Shown here: positions 1 to 30,689 of the stretch, in pieces
How the letters are laid out: every line of letters starts with the position of its first letter
How positions within the stretch are numbered: position 1 is the first letter of the stretch
DNA from: Paraescarpia echinospica
Taxonomy: Eukaryota > Annelida > Polychaeta > Sabellida > Siboglinidae
DNA length: 64,000 nt
NCBI GenBank assembly: GCA_020002185.1
Contig: CM034544.1
Span: 4,276,632-4,340,631, forward strand
Reading direction: 5' to 3'
Notes under the pieces: generated by a model
What the model saw: only the letters and a program-made list of their open reading frames with translations
Database searches by the model: none
Told to the model about the DNA's origin: nothing
Position numbers and translations under genes: made by a program

Positions 1-675
1 AAACTAGGTGTGTATAGTTGCCTAATATGACTGCACAGGGAGTCTAAAACTAGGTGTGTATAGTTGCCTAATGACTACACAGGGAGTCTAAAACTAGGTG
101 TGTATAGTTGCCTAATGACTACACAGGGAGTCTAAAACTAGGTGTGTATAGTTGCCTAATGACTACACAGGGAGTCTAAAACTAGGTGTGTATAGTTGCC
201 TAATGACTACTCAGGGAGTCTAAAACTAGGTGTGTATAGTTGCCTAATGACTACACAGGGAGTCTAAAACTAGGTGTGTATAGTTGCCTAATGACTACAC
301 AGGGAGTCTAAAACTAGGTGTGTATAGTTGCCTAATGACTACACAGGGAGTCTAAAGCTAGGTGTGTATAGTTGCCTAATGACTACACAGGGTGTCTAAA
401 ACTAGGTGTGTATAGTTGCCTAATGACTACACAGGGAGTCTAAAACTAGGTGTGTATAGTTGCCTAATGACTACACAGGGAGTCTAAAACTAGGTGTGTA
501 TAGTTGCCTAATGACTACACAGGGAGTCTAAAACTAGGTGTGTATAGTTGCCTAATGACTACACAGGGAGTCTAAAGCTAGGTGTGTATAGTTGCCTAAT
601 GACTACACAGGGTGTCTAAAACTAGGTGTGTATAGTTGCCTAATGACTACATAGGGAGTCTAATAACTAGGTGTG
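1..675. repeat. 44-bp minisatellite, about 15 copies
   Basis: A 44-bp unit containing ctaggtgtgtatagttgcct recurs head to tail from the first base of the window, so the array probably continues to the left. Copies differ by one or two substitutions (acacaggga / acacagggt, aaact / aagct), and the first copy is 2 bp longer. The variant pair 'aagct ... gggtgtct' appears twice about 240 bp apart, suggesting that multi-unit blocks were copied together. The last copy breaks off near 675. No coding potential is visible. Confidence 0.95.
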
Positions 676-920
676 TCAAATGTAGTTTTTTAAACAGAAA
701 ATTACATTCACGTTTACATTTGACTAACGTGAAACACTTCTCTTCAAATGCAGGTATATTGATAGGTCTGTGCAGTTGTCAACAGGCGTGGTGAATACAT
801 GTCACCCAGTAATTACCCTGACGTCTCGTGTATTAAGATATCTAGCGCTCTGTGTGCGTGTAATTAAATACTATTGTGACAGTCGACATCAGCCGATCTA
901 CAACAATATACGTCAAAGAA
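676..920 (+). other. candidate untranslated first exon and promoter region of the death-domain gene
   Basis: The sequence caaagaa is followed at 921 by GTGAGTAAAC, a strong 5' splice site. The first coding exon at 2909 is preceded by a good acceptor (ttgttgcag, ending at 2899). A spliced 5' UTR exon ending at 920 would join these two sites. No clear TATA box was found, and the exon's 5' limit cannot be set from sequence. This is inference from splice signals only. Confidence 0.3.
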
Positions 921-1957
921 GTGAGTAAACAGTAATTACTGTTGTTAATTGACGTCGTTCGCGCGTCTCCTGTTATGGCGTTAGGCAGTAGGTTGACCTA
1001 CTAATAAACGTTTGAAATATATATATTCCAAAGTCTCATGTTGAAGTTCCACTAATTACATTCCCAGCTACCCACGGGAAACGATACTATTGGCCGACTT
1101 CCCTATCCGCTATGACATTGTCGTGATGCAAAACCACTCAAATGTCAAATAATCTGGGGTAAGACCATATTTAAATTTTACATAGGCAGTTATTATAACG
1201 TTTCCTTAATTTCCTGCAAAATTTGTCTTACGATTTTCCTGATAATTTCACAAGTGCTGTGGAAAACTCGTAACATTCCCATACCTCATTTTTCAAAAAA
1301 ATCCACCCAAACCTGACACCCCTCAATTTCGCCCCAATCTGGTGACGGATTTTGAAATATTGGTGCATGCTGCAAAATAGCTACTGTGCGAATACGCGAG
1401 CGACTAGCGTATATTTATTGCTACCTCGTGAAATATCTAATGCAGTAGTACATTCAGTATTCACTGGACTAACATGTGCCATGTCAAAGTGCTCGACAAC
1501 AATTCACACCTCACAACAAAACGGTATTGTCAAGAGCACTCTTTCGGTCGGTAATGGCGGGACGAATCCTTAATGTGGTCTTACCCCATCTAAGTGACAA
1601 CGTATCCATTGAACAAGAGAACAATATTGGCCATCTAACAGTCATGTTGTTTCATAAGATAGTGCCACTAGGTGGCGCTACTATATGGGTAATATGAATA
1701 TATATCATTGACCAAGATATTTCAACAATGGTGAATACATGCGTATTGATTGTTTATTTGTTATTGTTGATTTTTGGATCAACAATGTTAAACAATTGTG
1801 TCCCATGGGTACGACGTGTGCTGATCTACATATACATACAATATTGTTACATGATTAAAATACAGAATACAATGTTTTACATGAACCCGTCATCATATGT
1901 AATGCACCATAATGGTAAACCGATAATATACAATAATAATAATACAACAAATATTCA
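921..1957. other. presumed 5' UTR intron sequence, no gene seen
   Basis: AT-rich DNA between the candidate first exon and a LINE fragment. Short open frames here, for example 1728-2051, have no recognisable domain and no splice context. Nothing in the stretch can be supported as a gene. Confidence 0.5.
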
Positions 1958-2265
1958 ATCAGTTAGATTCCTACAAGTATTTATCGAACTTAATTGCAGA
2001 ATCAAAGTTTCTTGTACGCAGGACTTTCCTAAATTGTATTTTGGATGTTAAGTTAACTATGCGTTCAGGTAGTCGGTTCCAGATAGACACAACATTATTG
2101 TAAAACTGTTTCTGTTACATCAAGTTTAAAGGTTGTTGTCTTAAGTTTAAGTCCACGACCTCTTGTCGAAATGGTGGTGTTCATAGCAGTGTTATTGCAC
2201 GGAATGAGACTATTTTCAGATATTATTTGACATGTCCGTTCATGGTAGGTTATTATTGTGTGTGT
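1958..2265 (-). mobile_element. LINE ORF2 C-terminal fragment
   Basis: Read on the minus strand, 2265 to 1958 gives the C-terminal tail typical of non-LTR retrotransposon polyproteins: a TRGRGLKLK segment, then VVSIWNRLPERIV, then a basic FRKVLRTRNF stretch shortly before a stop. The WN-x-LP motif is the hallmark of the region after the reverse transcriptase domain in CR1/Jockey/Rex-like LINEs. Only this tail survives; RT and endonuclease are absent. It lies inside the presumed first intron of the death-domain gene, antisense to it. Confidence 0.75.
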
Positions 2266-2429
2266 TGTTACTTTAATACAAATTATCACCCCAACGATCT
2301 CAATGTTGACGAGGCACCAACAATGTGCACAGAATAGCAACTCATTTGGGCTGTAATTTAAGGAACCATCAAGAAATAGAGTACACTTTGGTTACGTGCC
2401 AAACAGCCTCACTGAAAATAATTATATAT

Positions 2430-2448
2430 TTGTGTGTGTATGAGTGTG

Positions 2449-2488
<40 letters not shown>

Positions 2489-2588
2489 CGTGTTTGTGTG
2501 TGAGTGTGTGTGTGTATGTGTTTGTGTGAGTGTGTGTGCGTGTGCGTGTGCGTGTGCGTGTGCGTGTGCGTGTGCGTGTGCGTGTGTT
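2430..2588. repeat. (GT)n / (GTGTGC)n compound microsatellite
   Basis: A GT run is interrupted by gagtgtg and tatgtg and ends in about eight GTGTGC hexamers. The alternating purine-pyrimidine tract could adopt Z-DNA. Open frames on both strands across it are artefacts of the repeat. Confidence 0.95.
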
Positions 2589-2908
2589 CAATGTTAGAAG
2601 CGTATAGCGAATTAGCAAACTATAATGATATTGACTTGTTTTAAAACATGTCAGTGTATAAATATGCGTACGGGGTTTTTATGTGCGCGAATGCGTCTGT
2701 GCGTGTGTGAAGGTATGGACTTTTGTAGTTGTGTATTCTTTGTATTACGCTTGAGGTCATAACCAGTATTGAGGATAGTTGCATACAACAACTGTATATA
2801 ATATTTCAGAACATTGCATGACAATGGATAAGTTAGGTATGATATACCTTAAGTGAGAACTGTTAGAAAGTATTATTTTTTTGATGATGTAATTGTTGCA
2901 GACAAGCC

Positions 2909-21009
<18,101 letters not shown>

Positions 21010-22800
21010 TAAATAAAACAACCGTCGAAGTTTAACCTACACAATGTAGATGGTACGTGTATGCACGTGGTCTTATGCACGCACGAGTATGTGTTGACCA
21101 CTGGCAATACTTTGCCAGCCGTTACACAGCGGGCGACGAATTGTAAAGTATTTAAATTATTTGGTAAAAAGGCTTTATTCCATGTTGTTGTTGAAAGCTG
21201 ATCTAACAGAATCACCGAAAGAAAATTTGATGTTATTCTATCAAGACTGAGAACACATCAAGGAACATAACAGTTAGTTACGCTAAGATGATGCGCTATA
21301 TAAGATAACGTACATTTAAACTTTTTATGCGGAAATTGTTGAATCAAAACGCCATTCATACTACGAGTTTGATTTCGACATTCTTCACATCAATTTGTTG
21401 ACATCAATGTTAAGCCAATTAAGTGTTGATCAGTGGCGCGAGAACGAAATTAATATAGGTGGCGCTGCCGGAGCTTCAGTACCACACCGCTGCCGGACCA
21501 TGTCACTGGAAGACGGGAGGGGGGGGTGATTTTTTTGCCGTTATTCTCCCGCTTCTCTCCACTGTCTCGGCTGAAATGATTACATCAGAAGACTCCGCTT
21601 ATTGAGTCAGAACCACATGTCTGCCCTCAAGTTGCAACCCCTTTTACGGTCGCCAAAACATTTTCATCCACTCACAAAATATCGATATACGCCTTTCTTG
21701 GCGCTCGTCAAAAAACAAGCATTCACGCTAACATGGGAGGCAGAATCATATGTCTTCCCTCCAATTGCACCCACTTTCACGGTCGCCACAAAAAACACAC
21801 CTGAATACTCTCAGAAAACCTCGATTTGCACCCGCCCTTATTGACTCTCGCCAAAAAACAAGCAACCAAGCTAACACTTACTGGGGGTAGAACCGTAAGT
21901 CTACCCTCCAGCGAAATTCCAGGAGACACGTGCCTCTGTTAAGGCGCCTATGGTGTTGATCCAAGTAACGATTCTACGCCGATATTTCACTCATTTGAAG
22001 CCCCCAGAGGCCAGTTTCGTGAACCGTACTTAAAGTTACGCAATTACTTAGCGTCACGTGTTTGCGTAAACTCCTATGTTCGCTTATATTAAAAAATCAC
22101 GTCATTTACTAAAACAATCATCGTAACGTTAATAATGTTCTTAGCCGTTTCATGAAACCGGGCCCTGTTCGGTAACGTATGGCCGCAGCGGCGCGGACAG
22201 GCAGGTGGTGTGACTGGATTCCACAGAAATACCTATATGTTTATTTGGCAGCAGTGACCTGACCGATTTACGACGTCGAATGCGAATGTCATCTACGACA
22301 CGACACATCTACGTCACGACACACACCCCATGTTGGTTTCCATTTATTTGTTTTCTCTAAAGAGTATTTTTTATACAATATATGGCCCGATGTATTGATC
22401 TTCTTTTGCGAAACTGTTATTCTCGATATGCTTAATCTTATAGCCATATTTTAATGCGGTACAAAGCATAGACGTGCTAAGGGTGTCACATATACGAAAC
22501 AAGCTTAAATTTAGAGTAGTTTATCACCAAATAAAGTGACACAGATACATTGCATCACCACTGGCGCTTTCATGAAGTTCGGTCTTAAGATTTGTCATAT
22601 TCACTAGTATCTTTTCACTAGATCACTCCCTTAAATTGATATATTAATGCAAAATCTTTGCCGTGACGTAGATGACCCGTCGTGACGTAGATGACACACT
22701 GTGACGTAGATGACACTTCCACGCTGATGACAGCGGATGAGACAAGTGCTAAATCAAGTGTTCGTGTTCATTATTTTGTTACACTAACACTGACAGGTGA
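21010..22800. other. 3' flank of the death-domain gene; dispersed repeat pieces only
   Basis: No gene recognised. About 21,590-21,910 carries a degenerate copy of the repeat family also at 4,230 and 30,700 (ctctcgccaaaaaacaagc, cgatttgcacccgcc). About 22,660-22,725 has three short tandem gtgacgtagatgaca-like units, with inverted relatives at 22,280-22,320. Confidence 0.5.
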
Positions 22801-22814
22801 CTCGGGGACCTGAT

Positions 22815-25800
22815 TCTTAGTCTGCTGCTGTTTGTACAGTGGGGACAGTAGGTTGTGGACGAAAGTGAAGTATGTAGCAGCCAGGTCCGCCCAGATGCTG
22901 GTGTTTGTACAGTGGGGACAGTAGGTTGCGGACGAAAGTGAAGACAGTAGGTTGCGGACCAGGTCCTCCCAGATGCTGGTGTTTGTAAGTGGGGACAGTA
23001 GGTTGCTGACGAAAGTGAAGTATGTAGCAGCCAGGTCCGCCCAGATGCTGGTGTTTGTACAGTGGGGACAGTAGGTTGAGGACGAAAGTGAAGACAGTAG
23101 GTTGCGGACCAGGTCCGCCCAGATGCTGGTGTTTGTAAGTGGGGACAGTAGGTTGCGGACGAAAGTGAAGTATGTAGCAGCCAGGTCCTCCCAGATGCTG
23201 GTGTTTGTACAGTGGGGACAGTAGGCTGCGGACGAAAGTGAAGTATGTAGCAGCCAGGTCCGCCCAGATGCTGGTGTTTGTACAGTGGGGACAGTAGGTT
23301 GCTGACGAAAGTGAAGTATGTAGCAGCCAGGTCCGCCCAGATGCTGGTGTTTGTACAGTGGGGACAGTAGGTTGCGGACGAAAGTGAAGTATGTAGCAGC
23401 AAGGTCCGCCCAGATGCTGGTGTTTGTACAGTGGGGACAGTAGGTTGCGGACGAAAGTGAAGAATGTACCAGCCAGGTCCTCCCAGATGCTGGTGTTTGT
23501 ACAGTGGGGACAGTAGGCTGCGGACCAAAGTGAAGTATGCAGCAGCCAGGTCCGCCCAGATGATGGTGTTTGTACAGTGGGGACAGTAGGTTGCGGACCA
23601 AAGTGAAGTATGTAGCAGCCAGGTCCGCCCAGATACTGGTGTTTGTAAGTGGGGACAGTAGGTTGCGGACGAAAGTGAAGTATGTAGCAGCCAGGTCCTC
23701 CCAGATGCTGGTGTTTGTACAGTGGGGGCAATAGGCTGCGGAACAAAGTGAAGTATGTAGCAGCCAGGTCCTCCCAGATGCTGGTGTTTGTACAGTGGGG
23801 ACAGTAGGTTGCGGACGAAAGTGAAGTATGTAGCAGCCAGGTCCTCCCAGATGCTGGTGTTTGTACAGTGGGGACAGTAGGTTGCGGACGAAAGTGAACT
23901 ATGTGGCAGCCAGGTCCTCCTAGATGCTGGTGTTTGTACAGTGGGGACAGTAGGCTGCGGACCAAAGTGAAGTATGCAGCAGCCAGGTCCGCCCAGATGC
24001 TGGTGTTTGTACAGTGAGGACAGTAGGTTGCGGACCAAACTGAAGTATGTAGCAGCGAGGTCCGCCCAGATGTTGGTGTTTGTAAGTGGGGACAGTAGGT
24101 TGCGGACGAAAGTGAAGTATGTAGCAGCCAGGTCCTCCCAGATGCTGGTGTTTGTACAGTGGGGACAGTAGGCTGCGGACCAAAGTGAAGTATGTAGCAG
24201 CCAGGTCCGCCCAGATGCTGGTGTTTGTACAGTGGGGACAGTAGGTTGCGGACGAAAGTGAAGTATGTAGCAGCCAGGTCCGCCCAGATGCTGGTGTTTG
24301 TACAGTGGGGACAGTAGGTTGCTGACGAAAGTGAAGTATGTAGCAGCCACGTCCGCCCAGATGCTGGTGTGTGTACAGTGGGGACAGTAGGTTGCGGACG
24401 AAAGTGAAGTATGTAGCAGCCAGGTCCGCCCAGATGTTGTTGTTTGTACAGTGGGGACAGTAGGTTGCGGACGAAAGTGAAGTATGTAGCAGCCAGGTCC
24501 GCCCAGATGCTGGTGTTTGTAAGTGGGGACAGTAGGTTGCGGACCAAAGTGAAGTATGTAGCAGCCAGATCCGCCCAGATGCTGGTGTTTGTACAGTGGG
24601 GACAGTAGGTTGCGGACCAAAGTGAAGTATGTAGCAGCCAGGTCCTCCCAGATGCTGGTGTTTGTACAGTGGGGGCAGTAGGCTGCGGACCAAAGTGAAG
24701 TACGTAGCAGCCAGGTCCGCCCAGATGCTGGTGTTTGTACAGTAGGGACAGTAGGCTGCCGACGAAAGTGAAGTATGTAGCAGCCAGGTCCGCCCAGATG
24801 CTGGTGTTTGTACAGTGGGGACAGTAGGTTGCGGACCAAAGTGAAGTATGTAGCAGCCAGGTCCTCCCAGATGCTGGTGTTTGTACAGTGGGGACAGTAG
24901 GTTGCGGACCAAAGAGAAGTATGTAGCAGCCAGGTCCTCCCAGATGCTGGTGTTTGTACAGTGGGGACAGTAGGCTGCGGACGAAAATGAAGTATGTAAC
25001 AGCCAGGTCCGCCCAGATGTTGCTGTTTGTACAGTGGGGACAGTAGGTTGCGGACCAAAGTGAAGTATGTAACAGCCAGGTCGGCCCAGATGCCGGTGTT
25101 TGTACAGTGGGGACAGTAGGTTGCGGACGAAAGTGAAGTATGTAGCAGCCAGGTCCGCCCAGATGCTGGTGTTTGTAGAGTGGGTACAGTAGGTTGCGGA
25201 CCAAAGTGAAGTATGTAACAGCCATGTCCGCCAAGATGTTGCTGTTTGTACAGTGGGGACAGTAGGTTGCGGACGAAAGTGAAGTATGTAGCAGCCAGGT
25301 CCGTCCAGATGCTGGTGTTTGTACAGTGGGGACAGTAGGCTGCGGACGAAAGTGAAGTATGTAACAGCCAGGTCCGCCCAGATGTTGCTGTTTGTACAGT
25401 GGGGACAGTAGGTTGCGGACCAAAGTGAAGTATGTAGCAGCCAGGTCCGCCCAGATGCTGGTGTTTGTACAGTGGGGACAGTAGGTTGCGGACCAAAGTG
25501 AAGTATGTAGCAGCCAGGTCCGCCCAGATGCTGGTGTTTGTACAGTGGGGACAGTAGGTTGCGGACCAAAGTGAAGTATGTAGCAGCCAAGTCCGCCCAG
25601 ATGCTGGTGTTTGTACAGTGGGGACAGTAGGTTGCGGACCAAAGTGAAGTATGTAGCAGCCAAGTCCGCCCAGATGCTGGTGTTTGTACAGTGGGGACAG
25701 TAGGTTGCGGACCAAAGTGAAGTATGTAGCAGCCAGGTCAGCCCAGATGTTGCTGTTTGTACAGTGGGGACAGTAGGTTGCGGACGAAAGTGAAGTATGT

Positions 25801-26055
25801 AGCAGGCAGGTCCGCCCAGATGCTGGTGTTTGTACAGTGGGGATAGTAGGTTGCGGACGAAAGTGAAGTATGTAACAGCCAGGTCCGCTCAGATGTTGCT
25901 GTTTGTACAGTGGGGACAGTAGGTTGCTGACCAAAGTGAAGTATGTAACAGCCACGTCCGCCCAGATGCTGGTGTTTGTACAGTGGGGACAGTAGGTTGC
26001 GGACGAAAGTGAAGTATGTAACAGCCACGTCCGCCCAGATGCTGGCGTTGATGGG
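22815..26055. repeat. 73-bp minisatellite, about 44 copies
   Basis: The unit contains cagtggggacagtaggttgc and cccagatgctggtgtttgta, with a measured spacing of 73 bp. Some units lack three bases (gtttgtaagtgggg). A few are partial, fusing gaaagtgaag directly to acagtagg. The minus strand lacks stop codons in all three frames over most of the array, giving overlapping open frames of about 1,058 and 948 codons. Because 73 is not divisible by three, each frame cycles through all phases of the unit. Confidence 0.97.
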
Positions 26056-26377
26056 GTCTTTTTGGTAGTTCTTCATAGTATAAAATAATATATTTTTATG
26101 GTGCCTATATCCTCATTAACCTTAGCTGAGAATCATTAGGCGTAATGTTGAACAAGCACGCACAAGAGTCATCATTAAAGCAAGGAACCCCCGAAGATTT
26201 AGGGTGGGAAAGCAATTTCAAACAAATAAGTATTGAGTTTCTTACGAAAGGTTGCTGTTGGGTCATAGGATCTTTGATCATTTTCTCTGGTCACCACGTA
26301 TTCTTGAACCATCGCTTAGCTGGGAAAGTCGTACTTTTTGAGGGAGACGGGACATTCTTATACTGTGGCATTTGTTC

Positions 26378-27775
26378 TCTCTCTACAATCAGCATACAAA
26401 CAATTTCATTTTACAGAGACTGCTCTCCTAAAAGTACACAATGATATTATATTAAACATTGATAAAGGCAAAGTAACTGCACTTACCTTGCTTGATCTGT
26501 CTGCCGCTTTTGATACCATTGATCACAACACTCTTGTCAAACGTTTATCAATGTGGTATGGCATATCTGGCACAGCGCTGACCTGGTTTTCTTCATATCT
26601 AACTAATAGACATCAATGTATAAAGATAGATAATTACTTTTCAACCTCACTCTCCACTTCATGTGGCATTCCCCAGGGTTCCGTTCTTGGGCCTTTGCTT
26701 TTCACTCTCTACACTACGCCACTCAGCTTTGTAATCCAAAGTCATAACTTGGATCATCACCTTTATGCAGATGACACACAGATCTACATTTCCTTGGCCA
26801 CGCCCGATACAAGTCACTCCATAAACCGACTCAACGATTGTCTCCAAGATGTTTTTTCATGGATGACCGATAGCAAATTAAAGTTAAATCCAGACAAAAC
26901 TGAATTCCTCATCATTGGTACTCCAATGCAGCGAGGTAAACTTAATGACTTTTTTCCAATATGCATCCTGATTCAAAATATCACACCAGCAGCATCAGTA
27001 CGGAATCTAGGAGTGACCTTTGATTACGACTTCAATTTCAGACAACACATATCCCAAACGTGCCGTTGCTGTTTTTATCATATCCGTGATCTTCGCCGCA
27101 TTCGCAGACATAGACTATGTCGCTTTCTGTCACTAAGACTATCGCAACAGCTCTTGTTAGCAGCAGATTAGATTATTGCAATTCGCTCCTTCATAATATT
27201 GCTATCAAGGATATTGCAAAACTACAACGTGTCCAAAATTGTTTAGCAAGGGTAGTCACACAATCTCCTCGATTCTCCCGCTCAGTGCCAATTCTAAAAT
27301 CAATGCTCCCCGTGCGATATCGCATTATGTTTAAGATCTGCACAATCACCTACCAAGCCCTTTCATCCCAACAACCGAGTTATTTACACTCAATGCTCAC
27401 ACCGGCTAGACAAGCCAGACAACTTCGGTCGTCTAGTTCGAAGTTGCTATTTGTTCCTAGAGTTAATACAAAGGCTGGAACTCGAGCTTTTTCAGTTGCC
27501 GCGCCAACTATAAAAATTATGGAATTCGCTTCCCGTTAATGTTAAATCAGCAGAAAGTATTGTTACATTTCGTCGTCACCTCAAAACCTATCTTTTCAAT
27601 ATCGCCTATCCTCCCTAGCTTCCTAGCACATCCATCCATTTGTTGACGACTTTCGCCTATCACACGAGTACGAGAATGCTTAATCCTTTGGTTTTGGTGC
27701 GCCACTGAGCTCGAATTGTCTGAGGATATTGGCGTTAGAAGTTATTTATTTATTTATTATTATTATTATTTGTTC
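26378..27775 (+). mobile_element. 5'-truncated CR1/L2-type LINE with RT and complete 3' end
   Basis: Coding begins inside the RT domain (SAYKQFHFTETALLKVHNDI). RT motifs follow in order: [42 protein letters not shown] (the YADD catalytic loop), then LKLNPDKTEFLIIG and NLGVTFD. A frameshift near 27,120-27,165 moves the C-terminal part (SRLDYCNSLLHNIAIKDIAK) to another phase. A second break follows before the SLPVNVKSAES tail. The 3' UTR has a gcgcc...ggcg hairpin and ends in a TTATT-type tail at about 27,735-27,772. It is dead but comparatively young. Confidence 0.88.
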
Positions 27776-27784
27776 TGCAGTAGC

Positions 27785-28145
27785 GCCTTATTGCTGGCTC
27801 TTTGAGGACGCCTGCATTGATGCGGTGGACTTCCCGCTAGATGCGAATAATTTTCCTAAGGCAACATTGGTGGATATTTTCTAGGGTCTTTACATGGCGT
27901 CGATAAGAATCCCAGGGACCACACCCGTATAAGAGAGCAGTAACTCAGACGGCTTTGTAAACCATAAGATGTCTCCTTCCTGAAGTTGTGGTGGTCGAAG
28001 ATTCGATGGCACTGATTCGTCTTTGGTGGTTGCCTTCTGGGAAAGATGACTTCCCAAGTGTGGGAAGTCTGCGACAATTTCTAGGAGTCTTCCAGATACT
28101 TCTATTTTGGGATGTCCTCTCTTGTTGCCTGGAGTAGGCGCACTA
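27785..28145 (-). mobile_element. LINE ORF2 C-terminal fragment, second family
   Basis: Minus-strand frames give MVYKAV, VTALLYGCGPWDSYRRHVKT and LENIHQCCLRKII, matching the segment following RT in LINEs of the 'LLYGCETW...RRH...FH..CLR.I' type. Stops and phase changes interrupt it. It lies tail to tail with the preceding plus-strand LINE and belongs to another family. Confidence 0.7.
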
Positions 28146-28214
28146 AAGCTTAGGACTTTCCAAGAGCATCAGTCGTCCATCAACATACTCAAAAGCACTC
28201 AGTATAACACCCAT

Positions 28215-28625
28215 AAAAGTACAAGCTTTTTGTGCACCCACTAGGCTTTAACGATCTCGACATGCTGCTGGACGGAGCGACCAAAGACAGGACAGCTTCG
28301 TAGTCATACCGTGCGACATCAGACCTCAACACGAATGTAGGCTTCAACGATCTCGACATGCTGCTGGGCGGAGCGACCAAAGTCAGGACAGCTTCGTAGT
28401 CATACCGTACGACATCAGACCTCAACACGAATGTAGGCTTCAACGATCTCGACATGCTGCTGGGCGGAGCGACCAAAGTCAGGACAGCTTCGTAGTCATA
28501 CCGTGCGACATCAGACCTCAGCATGAATGTTGGCTTTAACGAAATCGACATGCTGATGGGCGGGGCGACCAAAGACAGGACAGCTTCGTAGTCATACCGT
28601 GCGACATCAAACTTCAACACGAATA
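28215..28625 (-). repeat. 96-bp repeat, 4 copies, open on the minus strand
   Basis: The unit is 96 bp and encodes 32 residues on the minus strand (RSDVARYDYEAVLTLVAPPS then MSRSLKPTFV). The minus-strand frame 28,189-28,620 stays open through all four units. Because 96 is divisible by three the frame repeats exactly, so openness is weak evidence for coding. No known domain is recognised. Confidence 0.8.
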
Positions 28626-28734
28626 CGGGTCGTGGATTTCATCATGTTAGATTCGTCGTCATAATCCGTTATAATTCATTGTTACGTATGATGGCCGAGA
28701 AGGGCCATCGTGTTTTTGTGTGGCAATCTGCACC

Positions 28735-28865
28735 GCCATGGGACGATTCGCGATGCGCGATGCGATGGGCGATGCGATGAGCGATGCGATGGACGATGCG
28801 CAATGCGATGGGCGATGCGCGAATTGATGCGCGATACGCGATGCGATGCACGATGCGATGGTATA
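28735..28865. repeat. degenerate gcgatgcgat-type simple repeat
   Basis: Repeats of gcgatgcgatgg / gcgatgcgcga. A related (atcgc)n array on the complementary phase lies at 33,237-33,345. A small perfect hairpin (gatggccgagaagggccatc) stands just upstream at about 28,690. Confidence 0.85.
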
Positions 28866-28933
28866 CGTTATAAAGGTGCCGTAATGAGCAATGCCATTTG
28901 TATTTATTTGTATTAAACACATTTTTGTGTGTG

Positions 28934-30610
28934 TTCAGAGCATGTGATGGTGGCTGATGACGCTGACTGTACGTATACGGTTACACATCTAGTTAGTGTG
29001 CACAAAAGATTATGTGATTGTACTTCTAAATATTGTCACGGAAATCTGCTGGGATTTAATTTAGCCAAACAAAAACGGGTGCCAGGCAGGCAGCCTCTTT
29101 GCAAAAACTAGACTAGGGACAGAAATAAGTTACTTTATAACATGAAATATCTACCTATTCAACATTTTATTTGTTAAATAATTATTGTTTCCATCTGGAT
29201 ATCCCTGATCGAAAATATAAGCACTATTTTGTGTGCCTCCAGACACGATGAACCAGGGAAGGTTATGGCATTTCTCAGTTGAACAGTAACCAACAGTTTT
29301 GAAGCCTATTTGTTTGTACATATTAATTAATGACAGACTATCTGTTCAGAATGCAAAACATGTTATTTATGCCTTATATAAATAAAAATATAAACTTTTA
29401 ATAATTTATGCTTCTTGATTTACTCCCCGGTCCCCAATACTTACATGTCTGGGAAAAATTAACATCTATTGCGTGAGATGATCTTAGATACAAATGCAAT
29501 GATGTTTAATGACTTAATCTGGGTTCCGTAGTAGCACATAAAAGCAGCGTTGCGCCTAAGTTCAAGTGCAAATAACAGTGTCAATAAATAGACCCGCTCA
29601 AATCAGGCTACCATCGCTATTGGCCACGTAATAAACAGCCGAAATTGACAGGCACTAGTTAACTTGTAGCAGGTCTACTAAGAGGTACACTGTGCGTCTA
29701 CAATTCGATTCATTTAGGGATCATCTCAGAACGTCGTTGTCTGATATCAGGCGAAATTACTTTCATCTTGCCTCAGCCCCCCACCCTCTCCCTCAGACGA
29801 AATGTTGTAAACATTAATATGATGATACTAGTATAATTAGCAGTGTCGGTCAGATGCGTAAACATCGATGTTCGACGGCCTCATACCCCTCCCCAATTGA
29901 AAATAATTTCGTTTGATATCGGACATCGACGTTCTGAGATGATCCCTTAGCAAAAAATGAAAACTACACTCTAGGAAGAGCGATTCGCTACCTCGTTTGT
30001 GTATTTTGTATTTTTGTATGTAGGTTTGGTACAATAATTACAGACAATACTATTTTAGTTTAACATTTCGATATTTTATCATAAACTAGACATTAAATCT
30101 TAGTAGGGTCTAACTGATTATATTTATTTTTGTATTTGTGTAAGGCATAATTAACATGATATATTCACCTATGAAAATCTATCATGTCATTAATGAATAA
30201 ATATTCAAGAAATGTACACTTCAAAGCCCACGGTTAATGTTCAATTGAATGGTACCATCAACATCTCTGTTTTTTATGTGTGGAGGTACATAAATTATCG
30301 TTTATATTTTCGATCAAGGATATTCAGATGAAACCATTCAAAAATGAAATGGGGCGTGGTGGAAGAGGTACACACCTCATGCTATGAATAAATTCTGTTT
30401 TGATCTCCGGTTTTGGTGCGATAACCTAGATTACATTCTATAAAGTGATTGCCCGCATGCCCCGGTTTATCTTAGTCTATATTCAATCGCATTAGGCTTC
30501 TATCACAATATTTAGAAGTATGAACATACAATTCTGTATGCAAAATAAACAGAAGTGTAACCGTATACGTACACTCGGAGTCATCAACCATGGACACATG
30601 CGTTGAACAT
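28934..30610. mobile_element. large foldback (inverted-repeat) element, about 1.7 kb
   Basis: Two diverged arms in inverse orientation meet near 29,790. Matching anchors: tgtacgtatacggttacac (28,968; inverted at about 30,560), acttctaaatattgt (29,022 / 30,512), gatcgaaaatataa (29,208 / 30,310), agggatcatctcagaacgtc (29,716 / about 29,927). The mirrored outer segments translate into related peptides (DADCTYTVTHLVSVHK; DSECTYTVTLLFILHT). This could be a foldback transposon or an old inverted duplication. No transposase is seen inside. Confidence 0.7.
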
Positions 30611-30689
30611 AAAAGGCATCCAGTGTTGCCTAAGGTCACGAATTTGTTCAAGCTCAGACAACAAAGCCAAACCCAAAACACTGGCGTCG

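Noticed and set aside
2409..2618. Thr/Arg- or Val/Cys-repeat peptides over the GT tract
   Set aside because: Microsatellite artefact.
22779..25955. A protein of about 1,058 residues on the minus strand
   Set aside because: It is read entirely from 73-bp satellite units, two other frames are equally open, and there is no promoter, splice or domain evidence.
28189..28620. Host gene with 32-residue repeats on the minus strand
   Set aside because: A 96-bp unit preserves frame automatically; no start context, splice sites or known domain. Reported only as a repeat.
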